This document shows, one piece after another, positions 29,663 through 38,716 of a stretch of 64,000 nt of DNA. The translations under genes and the position numbers were made by a program. The stretch's first letter is position 1; each line of letters begins with the position of its first letter. The stretch is from the NCBI RefSeq assembly GCF_023516215.1, contig NZ_CP097349.1:3100001-3164000 (forward strand), written 5' to 3'. The stretch comes from Cytobacillus pseudoceanisediminis. Its GTDB lineage: Bacteria > Bacillota > Bacilli > Bacillales > Cytobacillaceae. The notes under the pieces were generated by a model. It did not search any database. It worked only from the letters and a program-made list of their open reading frames with translations, and was not told where the DNA came from.

Positions 29663-29718
29663 GTTTAATTATTCTGAATTTTGTAAATATAATAGAGTCA
29701 CAGCTATTCAGCTGTGAC
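29663..29718 (+). promoter_or_regulatory. Protease promoter and 5'-terminal mRNA stem-loop
   Basis: TATAAT at 29688-29693 follows a TTTAAT hexamer by 18 nt. The expected transcription start falls at about 29697-29701, and a perfect 9-bp hairpin GTCACAGCT / AGCTGTGAC with an ATTC loop occupies 29697-29718. A hairpin at the extreme 5' end is known to stabilise the aprE mRNA in B. subtilis, so a similar role is inferred here. Confidence 0.55.
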
Positions 29719-29745
29719 CATACATATTCTGAGAGGAGATTTTGG

Positions 29746-31001
29746 ATGAAGAAAAAAGAGTCATTGGGTCAGCATTACTAAGTGCAGCAATGGGACTATC
29801 TGTATTTGCGTCAGGGGCATTCGGTCAGCAGGTTGAGAGCAATGAAACCTATCGGGTTGTCATTCAGGGCCCAAGTGCAGAAAAAGCAAAGGCAAAATCG
29901 AACTATGGAGCACGATGGGATTTTGGCCAGAAAGGTTTTACTACTACGGTTAATGCTAAACAGTATCAGGCACTTTTAAAAAATAAAAACTTAAAGATTG
30001 ATAAAGTTGAAGAAGTAAAGAACTCACCTGTGACCGCAGCAAAACCTGGATCAGGGGCTGCATCAGCTCCGGCAGACGGTACACCTTGGGGAATTGAGGC
30101 CATTTATAATGACAGCTCCATCCAAAGCACTTCAGGCGGAAACGGGGTAAAGGTTGCCGTGCTGGACACAGGTGTAAATACAGCACATGCTGATCTTGCC
30201 GGACAAGCTGAACAGTGTAAGGACTTTACACAAAGAAAGTCACCTTTAATTGACGGCAGCTGCGGGGATAAGAACGGACACGGCACACATGTTGCGGGTA
30301 CTGTACTGGCTCATGGCGGTGATAACGGACAAGGTGTTTATGGGGTAGCCCCAGACGCAGATCTCTGGGCATATAAAGTGTTAAATGACAGAGGATCAGG
30401 GTATTCTGATGACATCGCCGGAGCTATTAAGCATGCGGCCGATGAAGCGGTCCGCACAGGATCTAAAGTGGTCATTTCCATGTCATTGGGTTCAAGCTCT
30501 AAAAGCACATTGATTGCAGATGCAGTTGATTACGCCTACAGCAAAGGTGTCCTGGTAGTTGCTGCTGCCGGAAATGATGGTCCTGCCGATAACACGATTG
30601 GCTATCCTGGCGCATTGGTGAATGCTGTTGCAGTAGCGGCTCTTGAAAATGTTCAGCAAAATGGTTCTTACCGTGTTGCAGATTTTTCATCAAGGGGCAA
30701 CCCTGCTACTGATGGCGACTACCTAATCCAGGAGCGTGATGTCGAGCTCTCTGCACCAGGCAGAGCAATTGAATCCACCTGGTATGATGGCAGCTACAGC
30801 ACAATCAGCGGTACATCCATGGCTACTCCTCATGTATCCGGATTAGCTGCTAAGATCTGGGCTCAGAATCCATCCATGAGCCACACCCAGCTTCGCAGCG
30901 AGCTTCAGAACCGGGCCAAGCAAAATGATATTCTTGGCGGAACAGGAGCTGCAGCTGGTGACGATTATGCATCAGGCTTTGGCTTCCCTCGTGTTAAGTA
31001 A
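29746..31001 (+). CDS. Secreted subtilisin-family (S8) serine protease, copy 1 (start region broken in a homopolymer)
   Basis: About 418 aa. Behind GAGAGGAG the ATG reads MKKKESLGQHY and stops; adding one A to the run of six at 29752-29757 gives MKKKRVIGSALLSAAMG, a proper signal peptide that matches the paralogue at 39.7 kb. An I9-type propeptide follows (ETYRVVIQGPSAEKAKAK...KQYQALLKNKNLKI), then the catalytic domain: Asp in VAVLDTGVNTAHADL, His in NGHGTHVAGTVLAHGG, Asn in AAAGNDGP and Ser in GTSMATPHVSGLAAK. A Cys pair (EQCKDF, GSCGDK) probably forms a disulfide near the active site. Role: extracellular protein breakdown. A TTG four nt earlier is in the long frame but would give a poor signal peptide. 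Confidence 0.87.
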
Positions 31002-31011
31002 GAGAATAATA

Positions 31012-31047
31012 GAAAAGCTTGGACATTTACGGTCCAAGCTTTTTTTG
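31012..31047 (+). terminator. Terminator of subtilase copy 1
   Basis: Stem AAAAGCTTGGAC / GTCCAAGCTTTT with a 7-nt loop followed by TTTT. Confidence 0.8.
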
Positions 31048-31067
31048 TGTTTTGATTTTTATTATAG

Positions 31068-31792
31068 TTACTGCAAAACAGCCTGCTTTTTCTGCTTTCG
31101 GTTATAAATGATTTTGGACAGGCTTACACTCACCTCGTACAGCAGCAGGAGAGGCAATGTAACCAAAATATCTGAAATAAAATCGGGCGGTGTAACTAAA
31201 ATCGCCACCACAATCAGCACGAAATAGGCATACTTCCTTATCTTCTGCAGCGAATAGGGATTGAGGATGCCAAGGCTGGTCAGGAACATAATCACAACCG
31301 GAAGCTCGAACAGAAAGCCGAATGGCAGTGTTAAATGCAGCACGAATTGAAAGTATTTTTCCGTTGTAAAAAAGGCGGTGAACATATCTCCCGATAAGGT
31401 CATTAAAAAATTCAGAACCAGCGGCAAAAGAATGAAATATCCGAATGCTATACCGGTAATGAACAGGAAAAATAACGCGGGAATATAGGATAAGGCTACC
31501 TTTTTTCCATTCCGGTAAGCGCCGGGCTGACGAACAGCCAGATTTGATGGGCAGCTACCGGGATGGCGGCTGCAATGGCGACAACAGACGCAAGCATAAA
31601 ATAGACCCATAGAATCTCAGAAGGACCGAGAACAGCCAATTTAAAATCCAGATCCCTAACCAGCCACTGGTAAATGTCGCTGACAAAAATAAAGGATAGT
31701 GCCAAGAACGCTATAAAGACAGCCGCTATAATCATCAGCCTCTTCCGAAGCTCTTCAAAATGCTGGAGGACATTTACTGCCTCATTATTCAT
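31068..31792 (-). CDS. tatC: TatC twin-arginine translocase subunit (frame broken once in a homopolymer)
   Basis: Repaired length is 241 aa with six membrane segments. The N-terminal frame starts at 31792 behind GAGGTGA and has the TatC opening HFEELRKRLMIIAAVFIAF through HQIWLFVSPALTGMEK. The second frame continues KVALSYIPALFFLFITGIAFGYF, FELPVVIMFLTSLGI and YAYFVLIVVAILVTPPDF, all family motifs. One base added to the T6 run at 31501-31506 joins them. TatC recognises RR signal peptides. It is the third gene of phoX-tatA-tatC, so its main client is likely PhoX. Confidence 0.88.
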
Positions 31793-31837
31793 ATTATTCA
31801 CCTCACTATAAAAGGAAGGAAGATATCTCTCCCTTCC

Positions 31838-32032
31838 CTATTCATTCTTATAGCAATTCTTTTTCTTTTCTTCCGGCTGTTCGTCTGAAACCAGTTCGCG
31901 TGTGGATTTTTTAAATTCTTTCAGGGTTGTGCCGAATGCCCTGCCGATTTCAGGAAGCTTGGATGGGCCGAAAATGATCAGCGCCAGCACTAGAACAATA
32001 ATCAATCCTGGTATCCCGATATTTGATAGCAT
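31838..32032 (-). CDS. tatA: TatA-type translocase pore subunit
   Basis: 64 aa with one membrane helix ([18 protein letters not shown]), the hinge [19 protein letters not shown] as an amphipathic helix, and a charged tail. The family FGP hinge is intact. TatA forms the protein-conducting assembly with TatC. It starts behind AGGAGG, 9 nt after the phoX stop codon, and tatC follows 45 nt later. No TatB is expected in Bacillus minimal Tat systems. Confidence 0.9.
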   Translation of the reverse strand: MLSNIGIPGLIIVLVLALIIFGPSKLPEIGRAFGTTLKEFKKSTRELVSDEQPEEKKKNCYKNE

Positions 32033-32041
32033 AATAACCTC

Positions 32042-33682
32042 CTAGTATTTGAAGCCTGTAATCGCCACAACTCCCGGGCGCGGCATAGTATCTCCCTTGC
32101 GGTGCGGCCATTTGCTTGTCAGATTGTTCAGGTCTTCCGTCTCTTCTCCCGGATGCTGAATGGACAGGAACAGGGTTGTTTCGTTTGGTGTAAAGGATGG
32201 TCCAGTTAGTTCTGCTTCAACGGGAGCTGAAGCAAACTGAAAGGCTTCGCCGGTATTTTTTCCGATAGTCGGGATGACGAACATGCCATTGTTGGCGAAA
32301 TGCGTGTAGATTCCTGTATTCAGCTTGCTTGATGACATATCTGTTACCGTCCAGAGATTGCCAAGGCTATCGAAAGTTAGATTATCAGGTGCACTGAAGC
32401 CACTCTGTTTTCCGCCGGCTGCGAAAATTTCAAAATCAAAAGTCAGTGCACCCAAGTCATCTCCCTCTTCAATAAATCTAGTAATATGGCCGTGGAAGTT
32501 GCCATGTTTGTCATTGTTGGTGTGGGCAATGAATACCGTTTTATCAAACGGGCTGATTTCCACATCTTCCGGACGGTCAGTAGGTGTTCCGCCAACAAGC
32601 AGAGCTGCTTCATGGCAGTGAACAGCCACATCGGCCTGTGTTTGGAATTTCTTTAAAAGATCTGCATTCCCCTTGACAGCTTTCTGCACATTTTCGATAG
32701 TTAATGGCACCCATTTTCCGCTGCCCATATTAGCCACATAAAGCGTCCCTTCTTCAAGAAGGTCTGCATTTGCTTTTCCGCGGGATTTTACATATTTATT
32801 TTTGCTGATGAACTTATACACGCATGCATCTTTCTTATCATCACCCATATAAACCACAACCCGATTGTCATTGGTCAGGCCGACTGCTGCATTTTCATGG
32901 TTAAAGCGACCAAGGGCGGTGTGCTTGCGCGGCTTGAAATTAGGATCAAACGGATCGATTTCCACAATCCAGCCATAATGAGTTTCATTTAATCCTGCAT
33001 CCTTTGAGGTAGATTCGAAATTCTCCTCAGCTGATAAAACCGTGCCCCACAATGTCATGCCGCCAGAACAATTAGCAAAAGTTCCCTGTACATTCGTTGC
33101 ACCACCCACTGCTTTTGAACCTTTGGCAGGACCTGTGAGCTGGAATGGAGTCAAGCCTGTAATACGGCGCGCATATTTGGAATCCGTGTCCATTTTCCAG
33201 GTGCCTTCTTTATCACGGTATACCTCGATAATTGATCCTCCCTGGTTGTATAGCATTTTCTGAATTTGCGCTGCCGTATACTTGCCATTTGCCGGCCTTG
33301 CACCATGAACAAATAGATCGCTTGAATATTCATGATTCACCCATAAGAGACCACGCTTGTCCTTATCAATTGGAAAATATAATGTAAAGTCATTGTTAAA
33401 GCCGAATGTATCGCCTTTTTTGTTAATGACATCTCCATATGCTGCCACAACATCGTATTTGTATCCACGTGGTAAAACAAGGTCATCTTTATCTGTCGGG
33501 TCAATCGGCTTAAAATTTAATCCAGAGATTTTCTTCTGGAATCCGAATAAATGGGAGGCTGCCTCAACACCCTTAGCTTCCGCTTTTGGAACCATTGCCC
33601 CCAAACCTGTCGAAGCGACAGTCAATGCTCCCACACCTGTACCTACATACGTTAAAAACTTGCGGCGATTCAATTCAGTCAT
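32042..33682 (-). CDS. phoX: PhoX-family alkaline phosphatase with Tat signal
   Basis: 546 aa. The N-terminus has a twin-arginine signal (MTELNRRKFLTYVGTGVGAL). Family features include LLWVNHEYSSDLF, LSAEENFEST, LGRFNHENAAV, VVYMGDDKKDACVYKFI, PEDVEISPFDKTVFIAHTNN and LSIQHPGEET, the metal-binding loops of PhoX beta-propeller phosphatases, which use Fe3+ and Ca2+. It releases phosphate from organic phosphates outside the cell. The start at 33682 is chosen for GAGGTG at 7 nt. It leads the operon with tatA and tatC, and candidate PhoP boxes lie upstream. Confidence 0.9.
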   Translation of the reverse strand: MTELNRRKFLTYVGTGVGALTVASTGLGAMVPKAEAKGVEAASHLFGFQKKISGLNFKPIDPTDKDDLVLPRGYKYDVVAAYGDVINKKGDTFGFNNDFTLYFPIDKDKRGLLWVNHEYSSDLFVHGARPANGKYTAAQIQKMLYNQGGSIIEVYRDKEGTWKMDTDSKYARRITGLTPFQLTGPAKGSKAVGGATNVQGTFANCSGGMTLWGTVLSAEENFESTSKDAGLNETHYGWIVEIDPFDPNFKPRKHTALGRFNHENAAVGLTNDNRVVVYMGDDKKDACVYKFISKNKYVKSRGKANADLLEEGTLYVANMGSGKWVPLTIENVQKAVKGNADLLKKFQTQADVAVHCHEAALLVGGTPTDRPEDVEISPFDKTVFIAHTNNDKHGNFHGHITRFIEEGDDLGALTFDFEIFAAGGKQSGFSAPDNLTFDSLGNLWTVTDMSSSKLNTGIYTHFANNGMFVIPTIGKNTGEAFQFASAPVEAELTGPSFTPNETTLFLSIQHPGEETEDLNNLTSKWPHRKGDTMPRPGVVAITGFKY

Positions 33683-33795
33683 CCTAAGCACCTCTTCATA
33701 TTATTCAATAATATTTGCATCGTATTTATGTACCAAACCCAAGTACAATACTAAAAGATGAATATTAAGAGAATGCTAAGAAATAACCTGAAAAT

Positions 33796-33821
33796 TGTAA
33801 AAGTAGTTTAAAGATTGTAAA
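33796..33821 (-). promoter_or_regulatory. Candidate PhoP (Pho box) repeats upstream of phoX
   Basis: On the minus strand TTTACA (33821-33816), TTTAAA (33812-33807) and TTTACA (33801-33796) occur as direct repeats 9-11 bp apart. PhoP of B. subtilis binds TT(A/T/C)ACA-like hexamers spaced by about 5 nt (11-bp period). They lie about 50 bp upstream of a TAGTAT hexamer that could be the -10. Binding is inferred. Confidence 0.4.
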
Positions 33822-33846
33822 AAAATGCCCGGCATCAGCCGGACAT
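33819..33846 (-). terminator. Terminator of the alanine/Na+ symporter gene
   Basis: Hairpin GTCCGGC / GCCGGGC with a 4-nt loop followed by TTTTTTT on the minus strand. It abuts the candidate Pho box. Confidence 0.7.
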
Positions 33847-33860
33847 CTCTTATCTTTCTA

Positions 33861-35318
33861 TTAAGATACTTTTTCTTCCTGCGGCTTGTATTCCTCTTCC
33901 CAATACTCAGCATTTTTAATGCCAAGCTTTTTGGAATTGAATACTGGATCAAGACCTTGTTTCTTCTGGGCTTCGTAATCTTTCAGTGCAATCAGAGCCG
34001 GTTTTCTTAAGATAACGATGGCAATTAAGTTCAGCCAAACCATCAGTCCCAAACCAACATCTCCGAGAGCCCATGCCAGGCCTGCTGTTTTAACAGCGCC
34101 ATAGAATGTTGCAGCAAGCAAGACAATTTTCAGGATAAACATAGCCAGCTTGCTGTTCTTGCCATTAATTAAGTAAGCTACATTTGTTTCAGCTATATAA
34201 TAGTAAGCCATAATTGTTGTAAAAGCGAAGAAGAACAGAGAAACAGCAACGAATCCGGCACCAAAACCAGGAAGTGCAGATTCAACTGCCGCCTGTGTGA
34301 AACCAGGGCCGGCTTCCACTCCAGGAAGGTTTTCTACAATTGGAGTCTTTCCATCAGCTCCAACTGTATTGAACATGCCTGTAAATAGAATCATGAAAGC
34401 AGTTGCGGAACATACGAATAACGTATCAATGTATACAGAGAATGCCTGCACGAGACCTTGCTTAGCAGGGTGGGAAACCTCAGCAGCTGCAGCTGCATGC
34501 GGGCCTGTACCCTGACCAGCTTCGTTTGAATAGATACCGCGCTTGACTCCCCATGCGATCGCGCTTCCGATAATTCCGCCAAACATGGAATCTGCACCAA
34601 AGGCACTGCTGAAAATTAACGAAATAACACCAGGCAGTTCGCCAATGTTCATGCCAATAATAATTAAAGCGACTAAAATATAACCCACAGCCATAAATGG
34701 TACAGCATATTGAGCAACATTTGCAATACGCTTAACACCGCCGAAAATAATCAGTGCAAGTAACCCGATTATAATAAGGCCTGTTACTGTTTTATCAATG
34801 CCAAACGCATTTTCCATTCCAAGTGCAATTGAGTTTGACTGGATGCCAGGCATTAAAAGCGCCATAGCCAGCAATGCAGAAATAGCGAAAAGGACGGCAA
34901 ACCATTTAATTCCGATTCCCTTTTCAATATAATAGGCCGGACCGCCTCGGTATAGCCCGTCTTTTTTCACTTTGTAAATCTGTGCCAGCGTCGATTCAAC
35001 GAATGCACTGCCTGCTCCGATAAAAGCAATGGCCCACATCCAGAATACAGCACCAGGTCCACCCATTGCGATGGCAGTGGCAGTACCTGCGATGTTACCA
35101 GTTCCTACACGGCCGGAAAGAGCAATAGATAAGGCCTGGAAAGACGAAACGCCCGCTGCGGAACTTTTCCCTTTAAACATGAGCAGTACCATATCCTTGA
35201 TATGGCGGACCTGTAAAAATCGAGTTAAGACAGAGAAGAACAACCCTATAGCTAAACAGATATAAATAACAGGTGTACTCCATAAAATGCCGTTTAGCTG
35301 ATTAACAAAAGCTTCCAA
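33861..35318 (-). CDS. AGCS-family alanine/glycine:Na+ symporter
   Basis: 485 aa with about ten membrane segments. Family motifs: FQALSIALSGRVGTGNIAGTA near the N-terminus, GGPGAVFWMWAIAFIGAGSAFVES, RGGPAYYIEKGIG and GVKRGIYSNEAGQGTGPHAAA. These carriers import alanine or glycine with sodium (AlsT/AlaP type); glutamine uptake is known for one B. subtilis member. The start is a TTG at 35318 behind AAGGGGAAG. It is monocistronic, with its own terminator. Exact substrate is not resolvable. Confidence 0.88.
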   Translation of the reverse strand: MEAFVNQLNGILWSTPVIYICLAIGLFFSVLTRFLQVRHIKDMVLLMFKGKSSAAGVSSFQALSIALSGRVGTGNIAGTATAIAMGGPGAVFWMWAIAFIGAGSAFVESTLAQIYKVKKDGLYRGGPAYYIEKGIGIKWFAVLFAISALLAMALLMPGIQSNSIALGMENAFGIDKTVTGLIIIGLLALIIFGGVKRIANVAQYAVPFMAVGYILVALIIIGMNIGELPGVISLIFSSAFGADSMFGGIIGSAIAWGVKRGIYSNEAGQGTGPHAAAAAEVSHPAKQGLVQAFSVYIDTLFVCSATAFMILFTGMFNTVGADGKTPIVENLPGVEAGPGFTQAAVESALPGFGAGFVAVSLFFFAFTTIMAYYYIAETNVAYLINGKNSKLAMFILKIVLLAATFYGAVKTAGLAWALGDVGLGLMVWLNLIAIVILRKPALIALKDYEAQKKQGLDPVFNSKKLGIKNAEYWEEEYKPQEEKVS

Positions 35319-35545
35319 ACAACTTCCCCTTTTTCATATATATTCTGAATCTTTTTCCTATTAGGAATTATAGAATAAATACTGTTATAAGACAATGTTT
35401 TTTTCACGGACTCTGGTAAAAATGTCATAGAAAATTCGGCCTTTCCTTAAAAAAGCCGTTTTTATCATGGTTATCAGGATATATAAAAATTAGATTGATA
35501 GCATACCCCTTCCTCTTTTTAGAAATTTTTAGTATTATATATTTA

Positions 35546-35564
35546 GGGAAACGAAATGTTTCCC
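35546..35564. promoter_or_regulatory. Perfect palindrome between promoter and MFS gene
   Basis: GGGAAACGAAATGTTTCCC is a perfect 7-bp inverted repeat around a 5-nt centre, 19 nt before the MFS start and just after a TATATA-like -10. This is a typical place for a repressor operator. No regulator gene is adjacent. Confidence 0.45.
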
Positions 35565-35583
35565 GGAAAGAAGTGTTTCAAAT

Positions 35584-36792
35584 ATGATAAAACAGACGAA
35601 AAGAAATCTAATGATCATGTGGTTTGCCAATTTCTTTGTGGCAGGCAGCATGACGATGGTGCTTCCCTTTATTTCGTTATATATAGAAAGTTTTGGCGAC
35701 TACTCTCCAACTTATGTACAGCATTGGTCAGGGTGGACATTTGCGATCACATTTGTGACTGCATTTCTTTTTTCTCCTGTGTGGGGAAGAATCGGGGACC
35801 TTTTTGGGCGCAGGAAAATATTGATACTGTCCGGAATCGGGATGGGCATATCCATATTCCTGATGGGGTACGTGACAAACGTCTGGCAGCTGTTTTTTCT
35901 CAGACTGTTTACGGGGATTTTTACCGGCTTCATCGGAATGTCCCAGGCGTTTATATCCACACAGACTCCGAAGGAAATTGCCGGCAGGGTGATGGGGACA
36001 CTGCAGACCGGAAGCATTACAGGTTCATTGATGGGCCCCCTTCTCGGCGGAGTCCTAGCTGATTTATTCGGTTTTTCAGATACCTTTAAATGGACCTCCA
36101 TCGCCATCTTTGTTTCTGCCTTTCTTGTCTTTTTTACAAAAGAACACAAAGTCCAAACAAAAAAGGGCGAGAAAACGCGGTATTCAAGCAAGGCGGTCAT
36201 CCAGCATATTATCAGCAATCCCGTTTTGCTGACAGTTATGCTGATCTCAACGCTTGTTCAAATCGCACACTTTAGCATTCAGCCTATATTATCTTTATAT
36301 GTCAGTGAATTGCATGGACCTGAAAATCTGGCGTTCTTTGCGGGAATTGCCTTTTCGGCTGCAGGGCTTGGCAATCTGCTGATGGCCAGGCAATGGGGAA
36401 AAATCGGGGACCAGCATGGCTATATAAAAACATTGGTTATTCTCCTCTTCCTCGCAGGCGTGTTTTATCTTCCGGGAGGATTTGTCTCAAACATGTGGCA
36501 GCTTGTACTTGTCCGCTTTGCGCTTGGAATAACCATCGGGGGCATCATCCCTGTCCGGATCGCTTATATCCGCCAGGAAGCCCCGGTTGCCATGCAAGGT
36601 GAAGTGCTCGGCTACAACACTAGCCTCCGCTTCTTCGGCAACATTATCGGTCCGGTCATCGGCGGTTTGATCTCCGGCTATCTGGGTTTTTCTGCAGTCT
36701 TCGTTGTCACAAGCTTACTCCTCATCCTGAGCGGGCTGATTCTGCTCGGAGCGATGAATCGCCATCCCAAGCTTGCGAAGGATTCTTATTGA
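35584..36792 (+). CDS. MFS drug-type exporter
   Basis: 402 aa with twelve predicted membrane segments. Motif A is seen between segments 2 and 3 as GRIGDLFGRRKIL, and motif C-like glycines in GSITGSLMGPLLGGVLADL, which mark DHA1 drug:H+ antiporters. The N-terminus is MIKQTKRNLMIMWFANFFVA. It probably exports a small lipophilic compound; identity is unknown. A perfect palindrome in the leader suggests repression by a ligand-responsive regulator. It converges with the VOC gene over a shared terminator. Confidence 0.82.
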   Translation: MIKQTKRNLMIMWFANFFVAGSMTMVLPFISLYIESFGDYSPTYVQHWSGWTFAITFVTAFLFSPVWGRIGDLFGRRKILILSGIGMGISIFLMGYVTNVWQLFFLRLFTGIFTGFIGMSQAFISTQTPKEIAGRVMGTLQTGSITGSLMGPLLGGVLADLFGFSDTFKWTSIAIFVSAFLVFFTKEHKVQTKKGEKTRYSSKAVIQHIISNPVLLTVMLISTLVQIAHFSIQPILSLYVSELHGPENLAFFAGIAFSAAGLGNLLMARQWGKIGDQHGYIKTLVILLFLAGVFYLPGGFVSNMWQLVLVRFALGITIGGIIPVRIAYIRQEAPVAMQGEVLGYNTSLRFFGNIIGPVIGGLISGYLGFSAVFVVTSLLLILSGLILLGAMNRHPKLAKDSY

Positions 36793-36798
36793 TAACTG

Positions 36799-36829
36799 AA
36801 AAAGCTGCCATAAAGTGAGGCAGCTTTTT
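36799..36829. terminator. Bidirectional terminator
   Basis: Stem AAAAAGCTGCC / GGCAGCTTTTT with a 9-nt loop between convergent MFS and VOC genes. Confidence 0.8.
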
Positions 36830-36831
36830 CC

Positions 36832-37179
36832 TTATTCTTTAAAATGGCATACCCCCAGCTTATTGCCGTCAGGGTCTTCAAACTCAAACCACTTTACCGT
36901 TCCATCATCCTGGATTGGGCCGGCTTTCACCTTATGCCCTGCCAGATGCTGATGTGCTTCAACAATATCGGAAACATAAAAGTTAAATGGCATATGAGAG
37001 GAAGGAATTACTTTTTCAGAACGGACAAGGGTTAAAGGTGTTTCCCCGATTTCCAAGGCTGCATACCCTCCCTGGTCATCCCTCCATCTTACCGGGAAGC
37101 CAAGCACAGTGCTATACCATTCAATGGCTTTTCCGAAATCAATTACCTGCAGAAAGACTGTATCGATTCTTGTAAACAT
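36832..37179 (-). CDS. VOC/glyoxalase-fold protein
   Basis: 115 aa. The start at 37179 is chosen because GGAGGCTGAA precedes MFTRIDTVFLQVID; a frame extending to 37233 has no ribosome site. The paired beta-alpha-beta-beta-beta units are seen as IEWYSTVLGFPVRWRDDQGG and WFEFEDPDGNKLGVCHF, the latter with a metal-ligand-type Glu. The family includes glyoxalases, fosfomycin-modifying enzymes and dioxygenases. Function here is not resolvable. Confidence 0.75.
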   Translation of the reverse strand: MFTRIDTVFLQVIDFGKAIEWYSTVLGFPVRWRDDQGGYAALEIGETPLTLVRSEKVIPSSHMPFNFYVSDIVEAHQHLAGHKVKAGPIQDDGTVKWFEFEDPDGNKLGVCHFKE

Positions 37180-37250
37180 TTCAGCCTCCATAAAAGGGAT
37201 TTTATATGGACAATATTCAACATCTTCTTGCAAAAACCTCCTGAGAAAAC

Positions 37251-37278
37251 TAAAAAGCCAGCGTTTCCGCTGACTTTA
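37251..37278 (-). terminator. Terminator of the CoA-disulfide reductase gene
   Basis: Stem AAAG-CAGCG / CGCTG-CTTT with a GAAA loop followed by TTAG on the minus strand. Confidence 0.6.
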
Positions 37279-37280
37279 AT

Positions 37281-38615
37281 CTATTTTTTCGCTGCGTTGC
37301 TTGCGATATGGACAGCATCCCAGACACCCGCAAAAGGCGGGGCATAACAAAGATCCACCATGCCAAGTTCTTCTGCTGCCATATTATTATGGATGGCAAC
37401 GGCAAATACATCGATTCGGAGGACCGCCCCTTTATTGCCGATGGCGTGGGCTCCGAGGATTCGGTTTGTTCCTTTTTCACAGATCAGCTTGATCCAGATA
37501 GGGGTCTGATTCGGGTAATAGCTTGGATGATCTGCGGCTTTCACAAATTCAGTTGTATAGCTGACGCCAAGCTTCTTTGCATCTTCCTCGGAAAGTCCCG
37601 TTCTTCCAAGCTCCATATTAAAAATTTTAATCGCGGCGCTTCCCAGAGTTCCCACATAGTTTTCATGGCTGCCGGCTATATTGGCCCCAGCCAGGCGGCC
37701 GCATTTATTCGCGTTTGTTCCCAGCGGGATATAATCATTTTCTTCAAGCACTTTGTGATAAACCTGAGCGCAGTCCCCCGCTGCATAAACACCTTCAATA
37801 TTTGTCCGCATTTCACGGTCGATGATGATGGCTCCATTTTCCGCCAGCTCTATACCCGAACCTTCCAGAAACTTGGTAGCAGGTTTTACACCTACAGCAA
37901 CAAGCACTAAATCAGCTTTATAAGTTCCTTTATCCGTTTTCACACTCTCCACTTTCCCATTGCCGCTGAAGCTCTCTACCTTTTCTCCCAGATTCAATTC
38001 TACACCGTGATCACGAATTTCTTTTTCAGCGATATCTGTTATTTCCTTATCGAAAGGAGCCAGGATTCTCTCTCCCATTTCAATGACACGCACATTTTTG
38101 CCGAGGGTTTTCATCGCTTCGACCACTTCGATTCCAATATAGCCTCCGCCAACAATGACAACATCTTTCACTTCTGATTTGCGGGAAATTTCTTTTAATA
38201 CCATCCCATCTTCCATTGTTTTCAGCACCTGAACATTCTCAAGATCAGCTCCAGGAAATGGAGGCATGATGGGAAACGTGCCTGTTCCGATCATCAGCTT
38301 ATCGAATGTATCCGTAAACATTTCTCCTGATGCAAGGTCTTTAACAGTTACTTCCTTCTTGCTTGTATCCACTTTTAACACTTCATGCTGAAGATGTGTT
38401 TTGATGTTCCTCTCAGAAAATTGCTCCTGTGTTCTTGCGATCATTTTTCGGTAATCATCATTTTCTCCAGATATATAATAAGGAAGACCGCAGGCACCGT
38501 AAGATAAAAACTTGCCTTTTTCGTAGACGGTAATTTCAGCTTTTTCATCCATTCTCCTTAATTTTGATGCGGCTGACATACTTGCAGCCACCCCGCCAAT
38601 GACCAGCAGTTTCAT
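37281..38615 (-). CDS. cdr: CoA-disulfide reductase-like FAD/NAD(P) oxidoreductase
   Basis: 444 aa. FAD site VIGGVAASMSAASKLRRM at the N-terminus; single redox Cys in SYGACGLPYYISG (about residue 43), the hallmark of CoA-disulfide reductases; NAD(P) site VVIVGGGYIGIEVVEAM; FAD second motif VYAAGDCAQV; C-terminal dimerisation domain. Such enzymes keep CoA reduced in Bacillus and Staphylococcus, which rely on CoA and bacillithiol. NADH oxidase and related persulfide reductases share the fold, but lack of a rhodanese domain favours plain CoADR. The ribosome site is GAGGAGAG. Confidence 0.8.
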   Translation of the reverse strand: MKLLVIGGVAASMSAASKLRRMDEKAEITVYEKGKFLSYGACGLPYYISGENDDYRKMIARTQEQFSERNIKTHLQHEVLKVDTSKKEVTVKDLASGEMFTDTFDKLMIGTGTFPIMPPFPGADLENVQVLKTMEDGMVLKEISRKSEVKDVVIVGGGYIGIEVVEAMKTLGKNVRVIEMGERILAPFDKEITDIAEKEIRDHGVELNLGEKVESFSGNGKVESVKTDKGTYKADLVLVAVGVKPATKFLEGSGIELAENGAIIIDREMRTNIEGVYAAGDCAQVYHKVLEENDYIPLGTNANKCGRLAGANIAGSHENYVGTLGSAAIKIFNMELGRTGLSEEDAKKLGVSYTTEFVKAADHPSYYPNQTPIWIKLICEKGTNRILGAHAIGNKGAVLRIDVFAVAIHNNMAAEELGMVDLCYAPPFAGVWDAVHIASNAAKK

Positions 38616-38716
38616 CGGAATCTCTCCTCGCGTTTCAATAAGGTATTCAAGATAGGTTTCGTTAAAAGGTTGAAATTATACAACATTACTATACCCTTAT
38701 AGCTATCCCACTTCGG

